A stretch of DNA of 62,447 bases from Lachnospiraceae bacterium UBA3850. GTDB lineage: Bacteria; Bacillota; Clostridia; Lachnospirales; Lachnospiraceae. Each line of letters opens with the position of its first letter. Position 1 is the stretch's first letter. The notes beneath the pieces were generated by a model, which saw only the letters and a list, made by a program, of their open reading frames with translations, was not told the DNA's origin and did not search any database. Where the stretch lies: positions 1-62,447 of the forward strand of contig DGHK01000059.1 of assembly GCA_002392655.1 (NCBI GenBank), written 5' to 3'. Both the position numbers and the translations under genes were made by a program. This document shows, in pieces, positions 34,018-43,025 of the stretch.

Positions 34018-34971
34018 ATGTTTATGACGTATTTTACAATAAATGATTCAGTGAATTTTTCTCTTCAGGATCAAATAGAAAAAGCATTTCTGAACAAAGA
34101 TACCAATAAGCCATATGTTTGTGTAGTATTACATCATAGTGAAGCTACATTTGATGATGTTAAGCACATCCTTTATGGTGGTGTAAAGTTTGTAGTCTTT
34201 AATCTTGATGGCTATGACAAAACTACAGCGTTTTATAATCTGTATGAATATTCAAAGGAGAGATTCCCTGAAAAAGTTTTTGCCAGCCGTTCAGAGGTTG
34301 AGGATTTTGTACAGAACAACATGTCTGACATTTCCAAAAAATTAGAAGAGATAGATTTTTCAGAATTTAAACTTAACAGTGATGGGCTTATTCCATGTAT
34401 TGCACAGGATTATAAGACTGGAGAGGTTTTAATGATGGCTTATATGAATGAAGAATCCTATCAGAAGACTCTTGATACCGGTCTTATGACATATTGGAGC
34501 CGCTCACGTAAGAAGCTCTGGACCAAGGGTGAGGAGTCAGGACATTTTCAGCATATGGTAGGCCTTATTATAGATTGTGATAAAGATACAATTCTTGCAA
34601 AAGTCAGACAGGAAGGCCCTGCATGTCATACCGGAAATCCGACATGCTTCTTCACACCTCTTACAGAAGGCGCTGATAATAAAGAAAAGAATGCACTTTC
34701 AGTATTTGAGGATGTGTATGAGGTGATTCTGGACAGAAAGCAGAATCCTCGTGAAGGAAGCTATACAAATTATCTGTTTGATAAAGGACTTGATAAGATA
34801 CTTAAGAAGGTTGGCGAGGAATGTACAGAGCTAGTTATCGCAGCTAAAAATCCGGATTCAGAAGAAATCAAGTATGAGATGGCGGATTTTCTCTATCATG
34901 CAATGGTGCTCATGGCTGAGCGCGGTGTTACATGGGAAGAAATTGCTGATGAGCTTGCCCGAAGAGAGTAA
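34018..34971 (+). CDS. hisI: Bifunctional HisIE with an extra N-terminal domain
   Basis: 317 aa, about 110 longer than usual HisIE. Residues about 123-225 are PR-AMP cyclohydrolase ([42 protein letters not shown], the zinc site [10 protein letters not shown]). Residues about 230-317 are PR-ATP pyrophosphohydrolase ([30 protein letters not shown]). Residues 1-115 form an additional domain I cannot assign firmly; [15 protein letters not shown] and [16 protein letters not shown] resemble beta-alpha units of the HisA/HisF barrel, so it may be a degenerate half-barrel. The start two bases after hisB is supported by AAAGGAG 10 bases upstream. Confidence 0.9.
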   Translation: MFMTYFTINDSVNFSLQDQIEKAFLNKDTNKPYVCVVLHHSEATFDDVKHILYGGVKFVVFNLDGYDKTTAFYNLYEYSKERFPEKVFASRSEVEDFVQNNMSDISKKLEEIDFSEFKLNSDGLIPCIAQDYKTGEVLMMAYMNEESYQKTLDTGLMTYWSRSRKKLWTKGEESGHFQHMVGLIIDCDKDTILAKVRQEGPACHTGNPTCFFTPLTEGADNKEKNALSVFEDVYEVILDRKQNPREGSYTNYLFDKGLDKILKKVGEECTELVIAAKNPDSEEIKYEMADFLYHAMVLMAERGVTWEEIADELARRE

Positions 34972-35068
34972 GAAATAACTAATTATTTCGATTATTAAAA
35001 GAATAAGAAAAAAATTATAAAAACATAGAAATATAAGAATTATAAGAAATATAAGTAGGAGCACAAAA

Positions 35069-37723
35069 ATGAAACAGTTTACTTCTAAAGAGCTGAGAAA
35101 AACCTGGGTTGAATTTTATAAAGAAAGAGGACATGTTGATGTCGGAGCAGTATCACTCGTATCTGACGGTTCAACAGGCGTTATGTTCAACGTTGCAGGT
35201 ATGCAGCCTCTTATGCCATATCTCCTTGGAGAGAAGCATCCGATGGGAACAAGACTTTGTAATGTTCAGGGATGTGTAAGAACTAATGATATAGACTCTG
35301 TAGGAGACAAGAGCCACGTTACTTTCTTTGAGATGATGGGTAGCTGGAGTCTCGGAGATTACTTCAAGGAAGAGAGATGTAAGTGGAGCTTCGAGCTTCT
35401 TACTGAGGTTTTCGGCTTTGACAGAGATCATCTCGCATCAACTGTTTTTGCAGGCGATGAGAATGCACCTCGTGACGAAGAGGGTGCTGAATACCGTATA
35501 GCTTCAGGTTTTAAGCCTGAGAATATCTATTATCTCCCTGCAAAGGATAACTGGTGGGGACTTGAGTATGGTCCTTGCGGTCCTGACAGTGAGATGTTCT
35601 ATATAGCTGATGTTCCTGATTGTGGTCCTGACTGTGGTCCGGGCTGTGACTGCGGAAAGTATACTGAGCTTGGAAATGATGTATTTATGCAGTATGAGAA
35701 GCATCATGACGGCACACTTACTCCGCTTAAGCAGAAGAATGTTGATACAGGTTGGGGACTTGAGAGAATCCTTGCGTTCCTTAACGGTACTAAGGATGTT
35801 TATCAGACTGACCTTTTCACTGATGCAATCAGCTTTATCGAGAAGGTATCAGGCACAAAATACGAAGCAGACGAGAAGCTTACAAAGTCTATGAGAATCC
35901 TTGCAGATCATATGCGTACAAGTGTTATGCTTATCGGCGATGCTGCAAAGCTTCTTCCTTCAAATGTAGGTGCAGGCTATGTGCTTCGTCGTCTAATAAG
36001 AAGAGCTGTAAGACACGGACGTACTCTTGGTCTTACAAAGGAAAATCTTCTTGAGCTTGCAAAGATCTACATAGAGAAGGTTTATGATGACAGCTATCCG
36101 CTTCTTACAAAGAATGAAGAGTTCATCATAACAGAGCTTGGAAAAGAAATATCACGTTTCGAGAGTACTCTTGAAAACGGTATGAAGGAATATAATAAGA
36201 TACTTGAGGAAAAGAAGAGTGCCGGAGCTAAGGAAATCGATGGTGAAAGCGCATTCTACCTCTATGATACATTTGGCTTCCCAATTGAGCTTACAGTTGA
36301 GATGGCTGCTGAGGAAGGTCTTAAGGTAGACGAGGCCGGATTTGATAAGGCTATGGAGGCTGCAAAGCAAAGAGCTAGAGAAAATCAGAACTTCTCACAG
36401 AGTCTGGTTGCTTCTGATGATCTGTTTGCAGGACTTTCAGATGATATTGAGACTGAGTTTACAGGTTATGAAAAGCTTGAGGATACAAGTAAAATCGCTG
36501 CTGTAGCTGATGAAAATGCTATGGTTGAGAGCCTTTCAGAGGGTTCAAAGGGTACTATTATTACTCTTGCAACTCCATTTTATGCAACAATGGGTGGACA
36601 GACAGCCGATACCGGTGTGATTGAGACAGCTGATGGTAAGTTCAAGGTTGAGGATACCGTAAAGCTTAAAGGAAACCGTGTGGCTCATACCGGTGTTGTA
36701 GTAAGTGGAACAATCAAGTCAGGTGCAGAGGCAGAGCTTAAGGTTGATGCTGAGAGACGTGCTCTTATATGTAGAAACCATTCTGCAACTCATTTGCTTC
36801 AAAAGGCTCTTAAAACTGTGCTTGGAAATCATGTTGAGCAGGCAGGTTCACTTGTTGAAGAGGGCAGACTTAGATTTGACTTCAGCCATAATCAGGCTAT
36901 GACTCCTGATGAAATAAAACAGGTTGAAGCTATTGTAAATAAAGAAATAAGTGAGGACCTCAAGGTTAATACAGAAGTTATGTCTCTGGATGAGGCTAAG
37001 AAGACCGGTGCTATGGCTCTCTTTGGTGAGAAGTACGGCGAAGAGGTTCGCGTTGTAAATATGGGAGACTGGTCAATAGAGCTCTGTGGTGGTACTCATG
37101 TACCTCATACAAGTGTAATAGGTTCATTTAAAATCGTATCTGAACAGGGTATTGCAGCCGGAGTAAGACGTATAGAAGCGCTTACATCAGTTGGTGCAGC
37201 TAATTACTACGCAGATGTTGAGGATAGACTTAATGCTGCTGCAAAGGCTGCTAAAACAGAGCCTGCAAAGCTGACTGAGAAGATTCATTCACTTATGGAT
37301 GAGATCAAGGCTCTTCAGTCTGAGAACGAAAGCTTAAAGTCCAAGATGGCCAAGGCAGCTGCATCAAGTGCAGAGGATGCTGTAGTTGAAGTCGGAGATA
37401 TCAAGGTACTTCCGATGGCTGTTCAGGGAGTTGATCCGAATGCACTCAGAAATCTCGGTGATGATTATAAGGTTAAGCTCGGAAAGTCAGTAATTATCAT
37501 GGCTTCTGATCTTGGCGGAAAGGTAAGCCTTGTTGTTATGGCATCTGATGATGCGGTTTCAGCAGGTGTTCATGCAGGAAATGTCATTAAAGCAATTGCA
37601 CCTATCGTTGGTGGCGGCGGTGGTGGACGTCCGAATATGGCACAGGCTGGAGGTAAAGATGCTTCCAAGATACAGGATGCACTTACAGCCGGAATTGAAG
37701 AGGTCAAGAAACAGGTTGGATAA
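35069..37723 (+). CDS. alaS: Alanyl-tRNA synthetase
   Basis: 884 aa, full length. Class II core (FNVAGMQPLMPYLLG; GSWSLGDYFKEE; NVDTGWGLERILAFLNG), the editing domain with zinc-site motifs HSATHLLQKAL and CGGTHV, and the C-terminal DHHA1 oligomerisation region (GGGGGGRPNMAQAGG). A Cys-rich insertion (CGPDCGPGCDCGKYTELGN) sits near residue 190. The 97-base spacer after hisIE is AT-rich and too short for a T-box leader. GTAGGAGC precedes the ATG. It may be read through from the his operon. Confidence 0.97.
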   Translation: MKQFTSKELRKTWVEFYKERGHVDVGAVSLVSDGSTGVMFNVAGMQPLMPYLLGEKHPMGTRLCNVQGCVRTNDIDSVGDKSHVTFFEMMGSWSLGDYFKEERCKWSFELLTEVFGFDRDHLASTVFAGDENAPRDEEGAEYRIASGFKPENIYYLPAKDNWWGLEYGPCGPDSEMFYIADVPDCGPDCGPGCDCGKYTELGNDVFMQYEKHHDGTLTPLKQKNVDTGWGLERILAFLNGTKDVYQTDLFTDAISFIEKVSGTKYEADEKLTKSMRILADHMRTSVMLIGDAAKLLPSNVGAGYVLRRLIRRAVRHGRTLGLTKENLLELAKIYIEKVYDDSYPLLTKNEEFIITELGKEISRFESTLENGMKEYNKILEEKKSAGAKEIDGESAFYLYDTFGFPIELTVEMAAEEGLKVDEAGFDKAMEAAKQRARENQNFSQSLVASDDLFAGLSDDIETEFTGYEKLEDTSKIAAVADENAMVESLSEGSKGTIITLATPFYATMGGQTADTGVIETADGKFKVEDTVKLKGNRVAHTGVVVSGTIKSGAEAELKVDAERRALICRNHSATHLLQKALKTVLGNHVEQAGSLVEEGRLRFDFSHNQAMTPDEIKQVEAIVNKEISEDLKVNTEVMSLDEAKKTGAMALFGEKYGEEVRVVNMGDWSIELCGGTHVPHTSVIGSFKIVSEQGIAAGVRRIEALTSVGAANYYADVEDRLNAAAKAAKTEPAKLTEKIHSLMDEIKALQSENESLKSKMAKAAASSAEDAVVEVGDIKVLPMAVQGVDPNALRNLGDDYKVKLGKSVIIMASDLGGKVSLVVMASDDAVSAGVHAGNVIKAIAPIVGGGGGGRPNMAQAGGKDASKIQDALTAGIEEVKKQVG

Positions 37724-37730
37724 TTAATTC

Positions 37731-37758
37731 TTGACAAGATAATTCAGTGTGTTATAAT
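37731..37758 (+). promoter_or_regulatory. Promoter for rpsU
   Basis: TTGACA (37731-37736), 16 bases, TATAAT (37753-37758). The leader contains a hairpin, CGTGT (37767-37771) with ACACG (37783-37787), before GGGAGGG. Confidence 0.82.
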
Positions 37759-37820
37759 AACAGTCGCGTGTTTTAGTTAGTTACACGTGTAAATTCCCAA
37801 TATGAAGGGAGGGTAGTAGG

Positions 37821-37997
37821 ATGTCAAGCGTAGTTGTTAAAGAAAATGAAACACTCGATAGCGCTCTTCGTAGATTTAAGAGAAACTGTGCTAAGGCCGG
37901 TATTCAGCAGGAGATACGTAAGAGAGAGCATTATGAGAAGCCATCAGTTAGACGTAAGAAGAAGTCTGAGGCTGCTAGAAAGCGTAAATACAAATAA
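37821..37997 (+). CDS. rpsU: 30S ribosomal protein S21
   Basis: 58 aa, reading [20 protein letters not shown] and ending with the basic stretch [16 protein letters not shown]21 helps the 16S 3' end contact mRNA. The start is set by GGGAGGGTAGTAGG just upstream. It is monocistronic, between a consensus promoter and a UUCG-capped terminator. gatB/yqeY-type partners common in Firmicutes are absent. Confidence 0.96.
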   Translation: MSSVVVKENETLDSALRRFKRNCAKAGIQQEIRKREHYEKPSVRRKKKSEAARKRKYK

Positions 37998-38015
37998 GTA
38001 ATACTTAGATATATT

Positions 38016-38042
38016 GCCACGTTCTTCGGAACGTGGCTTTAA
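38016..38042 (+). terminator. Rho-independent terminator after rpsU
   Basis: GCCACGTTC (38016-38024), a TTCG tetraloop, GAACGTGGC (38029-38037), then TTT. The stem is perfect, with the very stable C(UUCG)G cap; the T-tract is short. Confidence 0.88.
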
Positions 38043-38059
38043 TTGTAAAAGGGGAATAA

Positions 38060-39040
38060 ATGGCAGTAGTAAAAAAACCAATTAAAATAGAGGAACAGCG
38101 TATTCAGGCGGTTTTCGGTCAGTTTGATAAGAATATCAGAAAAATCGAAAAGTCTTTTAACGTTAATTATGTATGCAGGGATGACAGTCTGATTCTTGAG
38201 GGTGAAGAGTCAGCGGTGAATAAGGCTGAAAGGGTTATAAGAGATCTGCTTGTAATAGCTAAGAATGGAAGTGAGATATCAGATCAGAATGTTGATTATT
38301 CAATAAGTCTTGCTTCTAATGGTGATAATGGTAATGCAAGTGATCTGGAGTCCGATAAGGAGCTTATCTGTCATACACTTGCCGGTCGACCTATAAGGCC
38401 GAAAACCTTTGGACAGAAGAGGTATGTAGAAGCTATCGATAATAATATGATTATATTCGGAACAGGTCCTGCAGGAACAGGTAAAACCTATCTCGCAATG
38501 GCGAAGGCGATAACTGCTTTTAAGAAGGGCGATGTTGAAAGAATTATCCTTACAAGACCTGCTATTGAAGCAGGTGAAAAGCTGGGATTTCTTCCGGGTG
38601 ACCTTCAGAGCAAGATAGATCCATATCTGAGGCCACTCTATGACGCTTTGTATGAGATAATGGGAGCAGATTCCTTCCAGAAGAATATGGAAAAGGGACT
38701 TATCGAGGTGGCACCTCTTGCATATATGAGAGGTAGAACGCTGGACAATGCATTTATCGTGCTTGATGAGGCTCAGAATACGACTCAGTCTCAGATGAAA
38801 ATGTTCCTTACTAGAATTGGCTTTGGCTCCAAGGCTATAATCACCGGTGACCAGTCACAGAAGGATCTCGCAGCTGGCACTAAATCAGGACTTGATATAG
38901 CACTAAAGGTTGTAAGAAATATAGACGGTATAGCTATATGCAACTTGACCAGTAAGGATGTAGTGAGACATCCACTCGTACAGAAGATAGTCGAAGCTTA
39001 TGAGAAGTATGAAAAACCTCAGGGACATGACAAGAGATAA
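38060..39040 (+). CDS. phoH: PhoH family ATPase
   Basis: 326 aa. A KH-like N-terminal region covers about residues 20-75. The P-loop ATPase follows with Walker A GPAGTGKTYLAM, LTRPAIEAGEKLGFLPGD, Walker B FIVLDEAQNTT and TGDQSQKDL. In Firmicutes it precedes ybeY in an rRNA-quality-control cluster; here a toxin-antitoxin pair has come between. The exact substrate is unclear; RNA helicase activity is proposed for the family. Confidence 0.94.
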   Translation: MAVVKKPIKIEEQRIQAVFGQFDKNIRKIEKSFNVNYVCRDDSLILEGEESAVNKAERVIRDLLVIAKNGSEISDQNVDYSISLASNGDNGNASDLESDKELICHTLAGRPIRPKTFGQKRYVEAIDNNMIIFGTGPAGTGKTYLAMAKAITAFKKGDVERIILTRPAIEAGEKLGFLPGDLQSKIDPYLRPLYDALYEIMGADSFQKNMEKGLIEVAPLAYMRGRTLDNAFIVLDEAQNTTQSQMKMFLTRIGFGSKAIITGDQSQKDLAAGTKSGLDIALKVVRNIDGIAICNLTSKDVVRHPLVQKIVEAYEKYEKPQGHDKR

Positions 39041-39189
39041 TAACATGTCATCTGTGGCTGATATAATATTCACTGAATTTGTTTTCATCTGTGCTTATAT
39101 TTAAATGATATAAGTTAATACTGATTTAAGTAGAGCCATTTTGACATCAACTAAGAAAACCTTGCACGTTCATTTTTTTTGTGATAACA

Positions 39190-39280
39190 TCAAGACAATT
39201 AAATGAGGACTTCCTTAGCAGGATGTTGTGTATGATAGTACCAGCGGAACGCCAATTCACGAGCTGGTGCTATTTTTTGA
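39190..39280 (+). ncRNA. Candidate small RNA / terminator upstream of relBE
   Basis: The 314-base gap after phoH holds a strong intrinsic terminator: ATAGTACCAGC (39235-39245) pairs with GCTGGTGCTAT (39263-39273), one U-G, then TTTTTT. A promoter-like pair, TTGCAC (39162-39167), 17 bases, TAACAT (39185-39190), would give an RNA of about 85 nt ending there. A second TTGACA lies at 39141. It may instead simply end the phoH transcript. There is no ORF of note, and it lacks the signatures of SRP or 6S RNA. Confidence 0.4.
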
Positions 39281-39292
39281 TTTTATAGATTA

Positions 39293-39338
39293 TTGCAAAT
39301 ACATTGTTATTGTATTATAATTATAATACAATAACAAT
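39293..39338 (+). promoter_or_regulatory. relBE promoter with 36-bp perfect palindromic operator
   Basis: TTGCAA (39293-39298), 17 bases, TATAAT (39316-39321). The -10 sits at the centre of a perfect 36-bp palindrome (39303-39338; left arm ATTGTTATTGTATTATAA, 18 bases, and its exact complement). Antitoxins of the RelB/DinJ ribbon-helix-helix type autorepress through such sites, so a bound repressor would block polymerase directly. Confidence 0.85.
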
Positions 39339-39354
39339 AAAGGAGGCTATTATT

Positions 39355-39645
39355 ATGGCAAGTGTAATACAGGTAAGAGTAGATGATGATTTAAAAACCA
39401 GATCAGATATTCTTTTTAAGTCACTTGGAACAGATACGACAACAGCTATAAGGATATTCCTGACGCAAGCTCTTGCGACAAATGGATTTCCTTTTGAAAT
39501 AAAGAGGAATACAGAGATATATAGACCATTAACCGAAAATGAGCTTTTAGAGAAGCTGTCGGTATCAAGAGCACATGCGGATCAAGGCTTATATAGAGAT
39601 GCGGATGATGTTTTGGCTGATGTGAGGGCTAAGTATGGAATATAA
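39355..39645 (+). CDS. RelB/DinJ-family antitoxin
   Basis: 96 aa from the ATG at 39355, 8 bases after AAGGAGG; the in-frame ATG 51 bases upstream lies inside the operator. The N-terminus ASVIQVRVDDDLKTRSDILFKSLGTDTTTAIRIFL is the ribbon-helix-helix DNA-binding fold of RelB/DinJ. The C-terminal part (ELLEKLSVSRAHADQGLYRD) would bind and neutralise the toxin. The stop overlaps the toxin gene by 11 bases. Confidence 0.9.
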   Translation: MASVIQVRVDDDLKTRSDILFKSLGTDTTTAIRIFLTQALATNGFPFEIKRNTEIYRPLTENELLEKLSVSRAHADQGLYRDADDVLADVRAKYGI

Positions 39646-39949
39646 AGTATTTATAACTATCGACGCTGAGAATGATTTTATCAGGCATATAAAGTATATC
39701 TTGGAAAAATTCTATAACGAACAGGCAGCTAAAAGTGTGGCTGATGATTTTGAAGAGACGAAGAATAGCCTGTCTAAATCAGCGGGCAGTCTTCAATACT
39801 GCGAGAACCCAAAGCTGAGAGATTTGGGGTATAAGAGGATTAACTATCTTCATCACGACTATTTTATGCTATTTCGTGTAGTGAATGATACGGCAATAGT
39901 TGATAACATATTTCATTTCAGGGAAGATTTCGAGAATAAGATGAGATAA
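39635..39949 (+). CDS. RelE/ParE-superfamily toxin
   Basis: 104 aa. EYKVFITIDAENDFIRHIKYILEKF (continuous with the family's N-terminal strand and helices), YKRINYLHHDYFMLFRV and the C-terminal VDNIFHFREDFENKMR match the RelE/ParE fold, with the basic/tyrosine strand typical of ribosome-dependent RNases. Whether it cleaves mRNA (RelE) or poisons gyrase (ParE) cannot be told from sequence by eye. It is produced by overlap with its antitoxin. Confidence 0.85.
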   Translation: MEYKVFITIDAENDFIRHIKYILEKFYNEQAAKSVADDFEETKNSLSKSAGSLQYCENPKLRDLGYKRINYLHHDYFMLFRVVNDTAIVDNIFHFREDFENKMR

Positions 39950-40036
39950 ATAAGACAGGGAGATATGCTTTAAAATGTGAGCAAGGTTGATAAAATATAC
40001 AAGATATGTTAAAATCTGTCTCTGTGAGGTTAATAT

Positions 40037-40543
40037 ATGAGTATTTCAATCATAAACGAATCTGATATTGAATATCCTAAAGAATTCGATGAGATCATCG
40101 AATCAGTTATAGAGGCATCGATTGATTATATGAAATGCCCCTATGAGTGTGAAGTATCCGTAACACTTACGGATAACGAGGGGATACACGAGATAAATAT
40201 GTCGGAGCGCTCTATAGACAGCCCCACGGATGTGCTTTCATTTCCGATGCTGGATTTTGATAGTCCCGGAGATTTATCTTACGTAGAGAAATATCCTCAG
40301 GATTATTTTAATCCCGAATCAGGCGAGCTTCTTTTGGGAGATATTGTTATATCTCTTGAAAAGGTTGCCACTCAGGCTGAAGAATATGGACATAGCCAGA
40401 AGAGAGAGATTGCGTTTCTCGTGGCACATAGCTGTCTGCACCTTTTTGGCTATGATCATATAGATGATGCTGAGAGGGAAGAAATGGAAGAGCTCCAGAA
40501 CAATATCTTAAATATGAAAGGATATACTAGAGATTATGAATAA
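40037..40543 (+). CDS. ybeY: Endoribonuclease YbeY (16S rRNA maturation)
   Basis: 168 aa. The zinc site is AHSCLHLFGYDH near residue 133, with Ser in place of the usual Gly after the first His. SPTDVLSFPM is a further family motif. It acts in 16S 3' processing and ribosome quality control. It normally follows phoH directly; the relBE pair now separates them. Its 3' end overlaps the next gene by 8 bases. Confidence 0.94.
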   Translation: MSISIINESDIEYPKEFDEIIESVIEASIDYMKCPYECEVSVTLTDNEGIHEINMSERSIDSPTDVLSFPMLDFDSPGDLSYVEKYPQDYFNPESGELLLGDIVISLEKVATQAEEYGHSQKREIAFLVAHSCLHLFGYDHIDDAEREEMEELQNNILNMKGYTRDYE

Positions 40544-41705
40544 AAAGGTTTTAGCAACTGTACTTTCAGCAGGACTTTGCATCAGTGCATTTGCTGCATG
40601 TGGAAAAAAGGAAGAGGAAAAGAAGACAACAGAGGCAGGCACCTACGAGGTTCAGCTTTCAGATTCTTCTATGATTACAGATGCTACCAACATCTCAATG
40701 ATGAAGGATGGTAAGGTCCTCAGCGATATGAACGGTGATTGGATCGACCCTGAGCAGGCTGATAAGAGATATGTTGCAATAATGGTAGTTAATAACAATC
40801 TCGGACTTCCTCAGTCAGGTATAGAGAAGGCTGATGTTGTTTACGAGATGCTTGAAGAAGGCGGTATATCACGTTGCCTCTGCCTGTTTAGTCAGGATAC
40901 TCTTAAGGAGACAGATAAGATCGGTCCTGTAAGAAGTACACGTGTTAACTTTGACAGAAAGGCACTTGAGCATGATGCAGTTCTTGTTCACTGGGGCGGT
41001 ATCTGGGCTATGATGGAGATGCCTCTTATCGAAGATCTTGATGATATGAACCTTAATACTGAGTCTTCAGCTTATGGATTCAGAGTTTCAAGACCTGGAT
41101 ATGGTTCAGAGTTTACAGGTTACACATCAGGAGAGAAAATCCTTCAGGGTATGCAGGATAAGGGCTTTGATTTTGATAAATGTGATAAGTACGAAAGTAT
41201 GTTCAGCTTCAACATGGAAGATAAGGATCTTGAGGGTGGTGAGACCTGTAACAAGATAGCTATTACAAGTAACATAGAGTCTAAGCCTTCATTTGATTAT
41301 GATCCTGAAACAAAGCTTTATAAGAAGAATACTTACGGACATGAACAGATAGATGAAGTATCCGGAAATCAGATAGCTTATAAGAACCTTATTTATGAAT
41401 TCTGTCCTCACTATGTACTTGGCGACGAAGCAGGAAGTAAGTACATCGATGATGTAGGTAAGGGTTCAGGTCTTTACTGTACAAATGGTAAGGTTATTCC
41501 TATTACATGGGAAAAGGATGCCAAGAAGAAGTTTGCTTACAAGGAAGAGATATTCGGACAGTCAGCTACAAGAAGTGGTGCTTGCTCTGATTACGGTGTT
41601 ACACATTTCTATACAAACGATGGTCAGGAGCTTAAGCTTAATCCTGGTAAGACATACATCACACTGTTCCCTGATTCAGCAAACAATGATGTAGCATATG
41701 AATAA
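40536..41705 (+). CDS. DUF3048 (YerB-like) lipoprotein
   Basis: 389 aa. The signal peptide ends at Cys22 (CISAFAAC), a plausible though weak lipobox, followed by a charged linker. The DUF3048 N-domain reads YVAIMVVNNNLGLPQSGIEKADVVYEMLEEGG and GPVRSTRVNFDRKALEHDAVLVHWGG in pieces; the C-domain ends at AYE. Function is not established for the family. It is translationally coupled to ybeY, a combination I infer is local. Confidence 0.87.
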   Translation: MNKKVLATVLSAGLCISAFAACGKKEEEKKTTEAGTYEVQLSDSSMITDATNISMMKDGKVLSDMNGDWIDPEQADKRYVAIMVVNNNLGLPQSGIEKADVVYEMLEEGGISRCLCLFSQDTLKETDKIGPVRSTRVNFDRKALEHDAVLVHWGGIWAMMEMPLIEDLDDMNLNTESSAYGFRVSRPGYGSEFTGYTSGEKILQGMQDKGFDFDKCDKYESMFSFNMEDKDLEGGETCNKIAITSNIESKPSFDYDPETKLYKKNTYGHEQIDEVSGNQIAYKNLIYEFCPHYVLGDEAGSKYIDDVGKGSGLYCTNGKVIPITWEKDAKKKFAYKEEIFGQSATRSGACSDYGVTHFYTNDGQELKLNPGKTYITLFPDSANNDVAYE

Positions 41706-41734
41706 AATGACGTTTGTTATTTCTTAAATAATGG

Positions 41735-42994
41735 ATGGATGTAATGCAAAATACTGATTTTGACATTTGTATAATAGGCGCAGGTGCATCAGGACTTGTG
41801 TCAGCAATTGAAAGCTCCCGCAGGGGGCTTTCTTGCGTAGTTGTGGATAAAAATAAAAAGCCCGGAAACAAGCTCTATGCCACCGGGAATGGAAGATGTA
41901 ATCTCACAAATGATGATTATGATGACGATACTTACTACAGAAATGAATTTGTTGACTCAGTTTATGAGAACTTATATAAAAGCTGTGGGATGATGCAGAG
42001 AAGCTTTGTAGTTGACTACTTTAATAAACTCGGAGTAAATACTGTCAATAAGGATGGATACATCTATCCTTCCAGTCTTCAGGCTTCTACTGTCGTGTGG
42101 GCTCTTACCGATACTGCTATATCTCTCGGATGCAGAATTGTTAACAGAGCTACAGCTGTTTCTGTTGAAAAAGAGGATATGTACAAGGTTAATCTTTTGA
42201 TCAGACAGGATGGCGAGGAACAGCAGTACTACGTTAAAGCGAGAAATATAATCATAGCTACAGGCGGTCTTTCGCAGGAAAAACTCGGTGCTGCTACAAG
42301 AGATCAGTCTGACAGCCTGCTCTCAAGTCTGGATGTTCCGTATAATGAGTATGAGTGTGCGCTTTGTCCTGTTATCTTAAATGATGATGTCAAACAGCTT
42401 AGTGGTGTCAGAACCAAATGTAAGGTGTCGGTCGATGGTCATTCTGAGATGGGTGAGCTGCAGATAACCGATACCGGTTTCAGCGGAATAGTTGTTTTTG
42501 ACCTTTCTTACTATATGAAGCCCGGCGATGTGATATCAGTAAATCTGCTTCCGAAGGTGAGTGAAGAGGATTTTGTTCAGCAGTTTAACGATATAAAAAA
42601 TAGCTTCCCGAATAAGAGACTGGATCTTTTTCTGAATGGTTATCTGAATGATAAGCTTGCAGTCTTTATGATAAAGAGATTCTATGGTGAAACTGAAATG
42701 AATCTTACGCTTAAGGATGTAACAGAAACAGGTATAAGAGGTCTATATCAGGAAATAGTTGATTGGAAAAGTACTGTTAGATGCAGAGCCGGCTTTGATC
42801 AGTCCCAGGCTTCTTCGGGTGGTATAATGACAGCATTTATTAATCCGAAGACGATGCAGCTCAGAGCTGAGATGACTCTTGGTCAGGGTATATATGCAGT
42901 AGGAGAGGCCACAGATGTTCTGGGAAAATGTGGTGGCTATAATCTTACGTATGCATTTGTAACTGGATTTTTAGCGGGTAATTCTGTCAGATAA
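41735..42994 (+). CDS. FAD-dependent oxidoreductase, HI0933 family
   Basis: 419 aa. The dinucleotide motif is CIIGAGASGLVSAIES, with GNKLYATGNGRCNLTN, IIIATGGLSQ and, at the end, AVGEATDVLGKCGGYNLTYAFVTG (fragments in order). The family is often labelled aminoacetone oxidase-like, but its substrate is unproven. The start is uncertain: ATG 41735 or the in-frame ATG 41744; neither has a strong ribosome site. It is followed 31 bases later by a second flavoprotein. Confidence 0.88.
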   Translation: MDVMQNTDFDICIIGAGASGLVSAIESSRRGLSCVVVDKNKKPGNKLYATGNGRCNLTNDDYDDDTYYRNEFVDSVYENLYKSCGMMQRSFVVDYFNKLGVNTVNKDGYIYPSSLQASTVVWALTDTAISLGCRIVNRATAVSVEKEDMYKVNLLIRQDGEEQQYYVKARNIIIATGGLSQEKLGAATRDQSDSLLSSLDVPYNEYECALCPVILNDDVKQLSGVRTKCKVSVDGHSEMGELQITDTGFSGIVVFDLSYYMKPGDVISVNLLPKVSEEDFVQQFNDIKNSFPNKRLDLFLNGYLNDKLAVFMIKRFYGETEMNLTLKDVTETGIRGLYQEIVDWKSTVRCRAGFDQSQASSGGIMTAFINPKTMQLRAEMTLGQGIYAVGEATDVLGKCGGYNLTYAFVTGFLAGNSVR

Positions 42995-43025
42995 GCAGAA
43001 GAGTTATTTATATAGAGAAAGTGCC

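Noticed and set aside
34972..35068. Possible T-box or amino-acid leader before alaS
   Set aside because: Only 97 AT-rich bases with no T-box sequence, no stable hairpin and no terminator.
39190..39280. SRP (4.5S) or 6S RNA at the candidate small RNA
   Set aside because: No GGAAGCAGCC-like SRP core and no long rod with central bubble.
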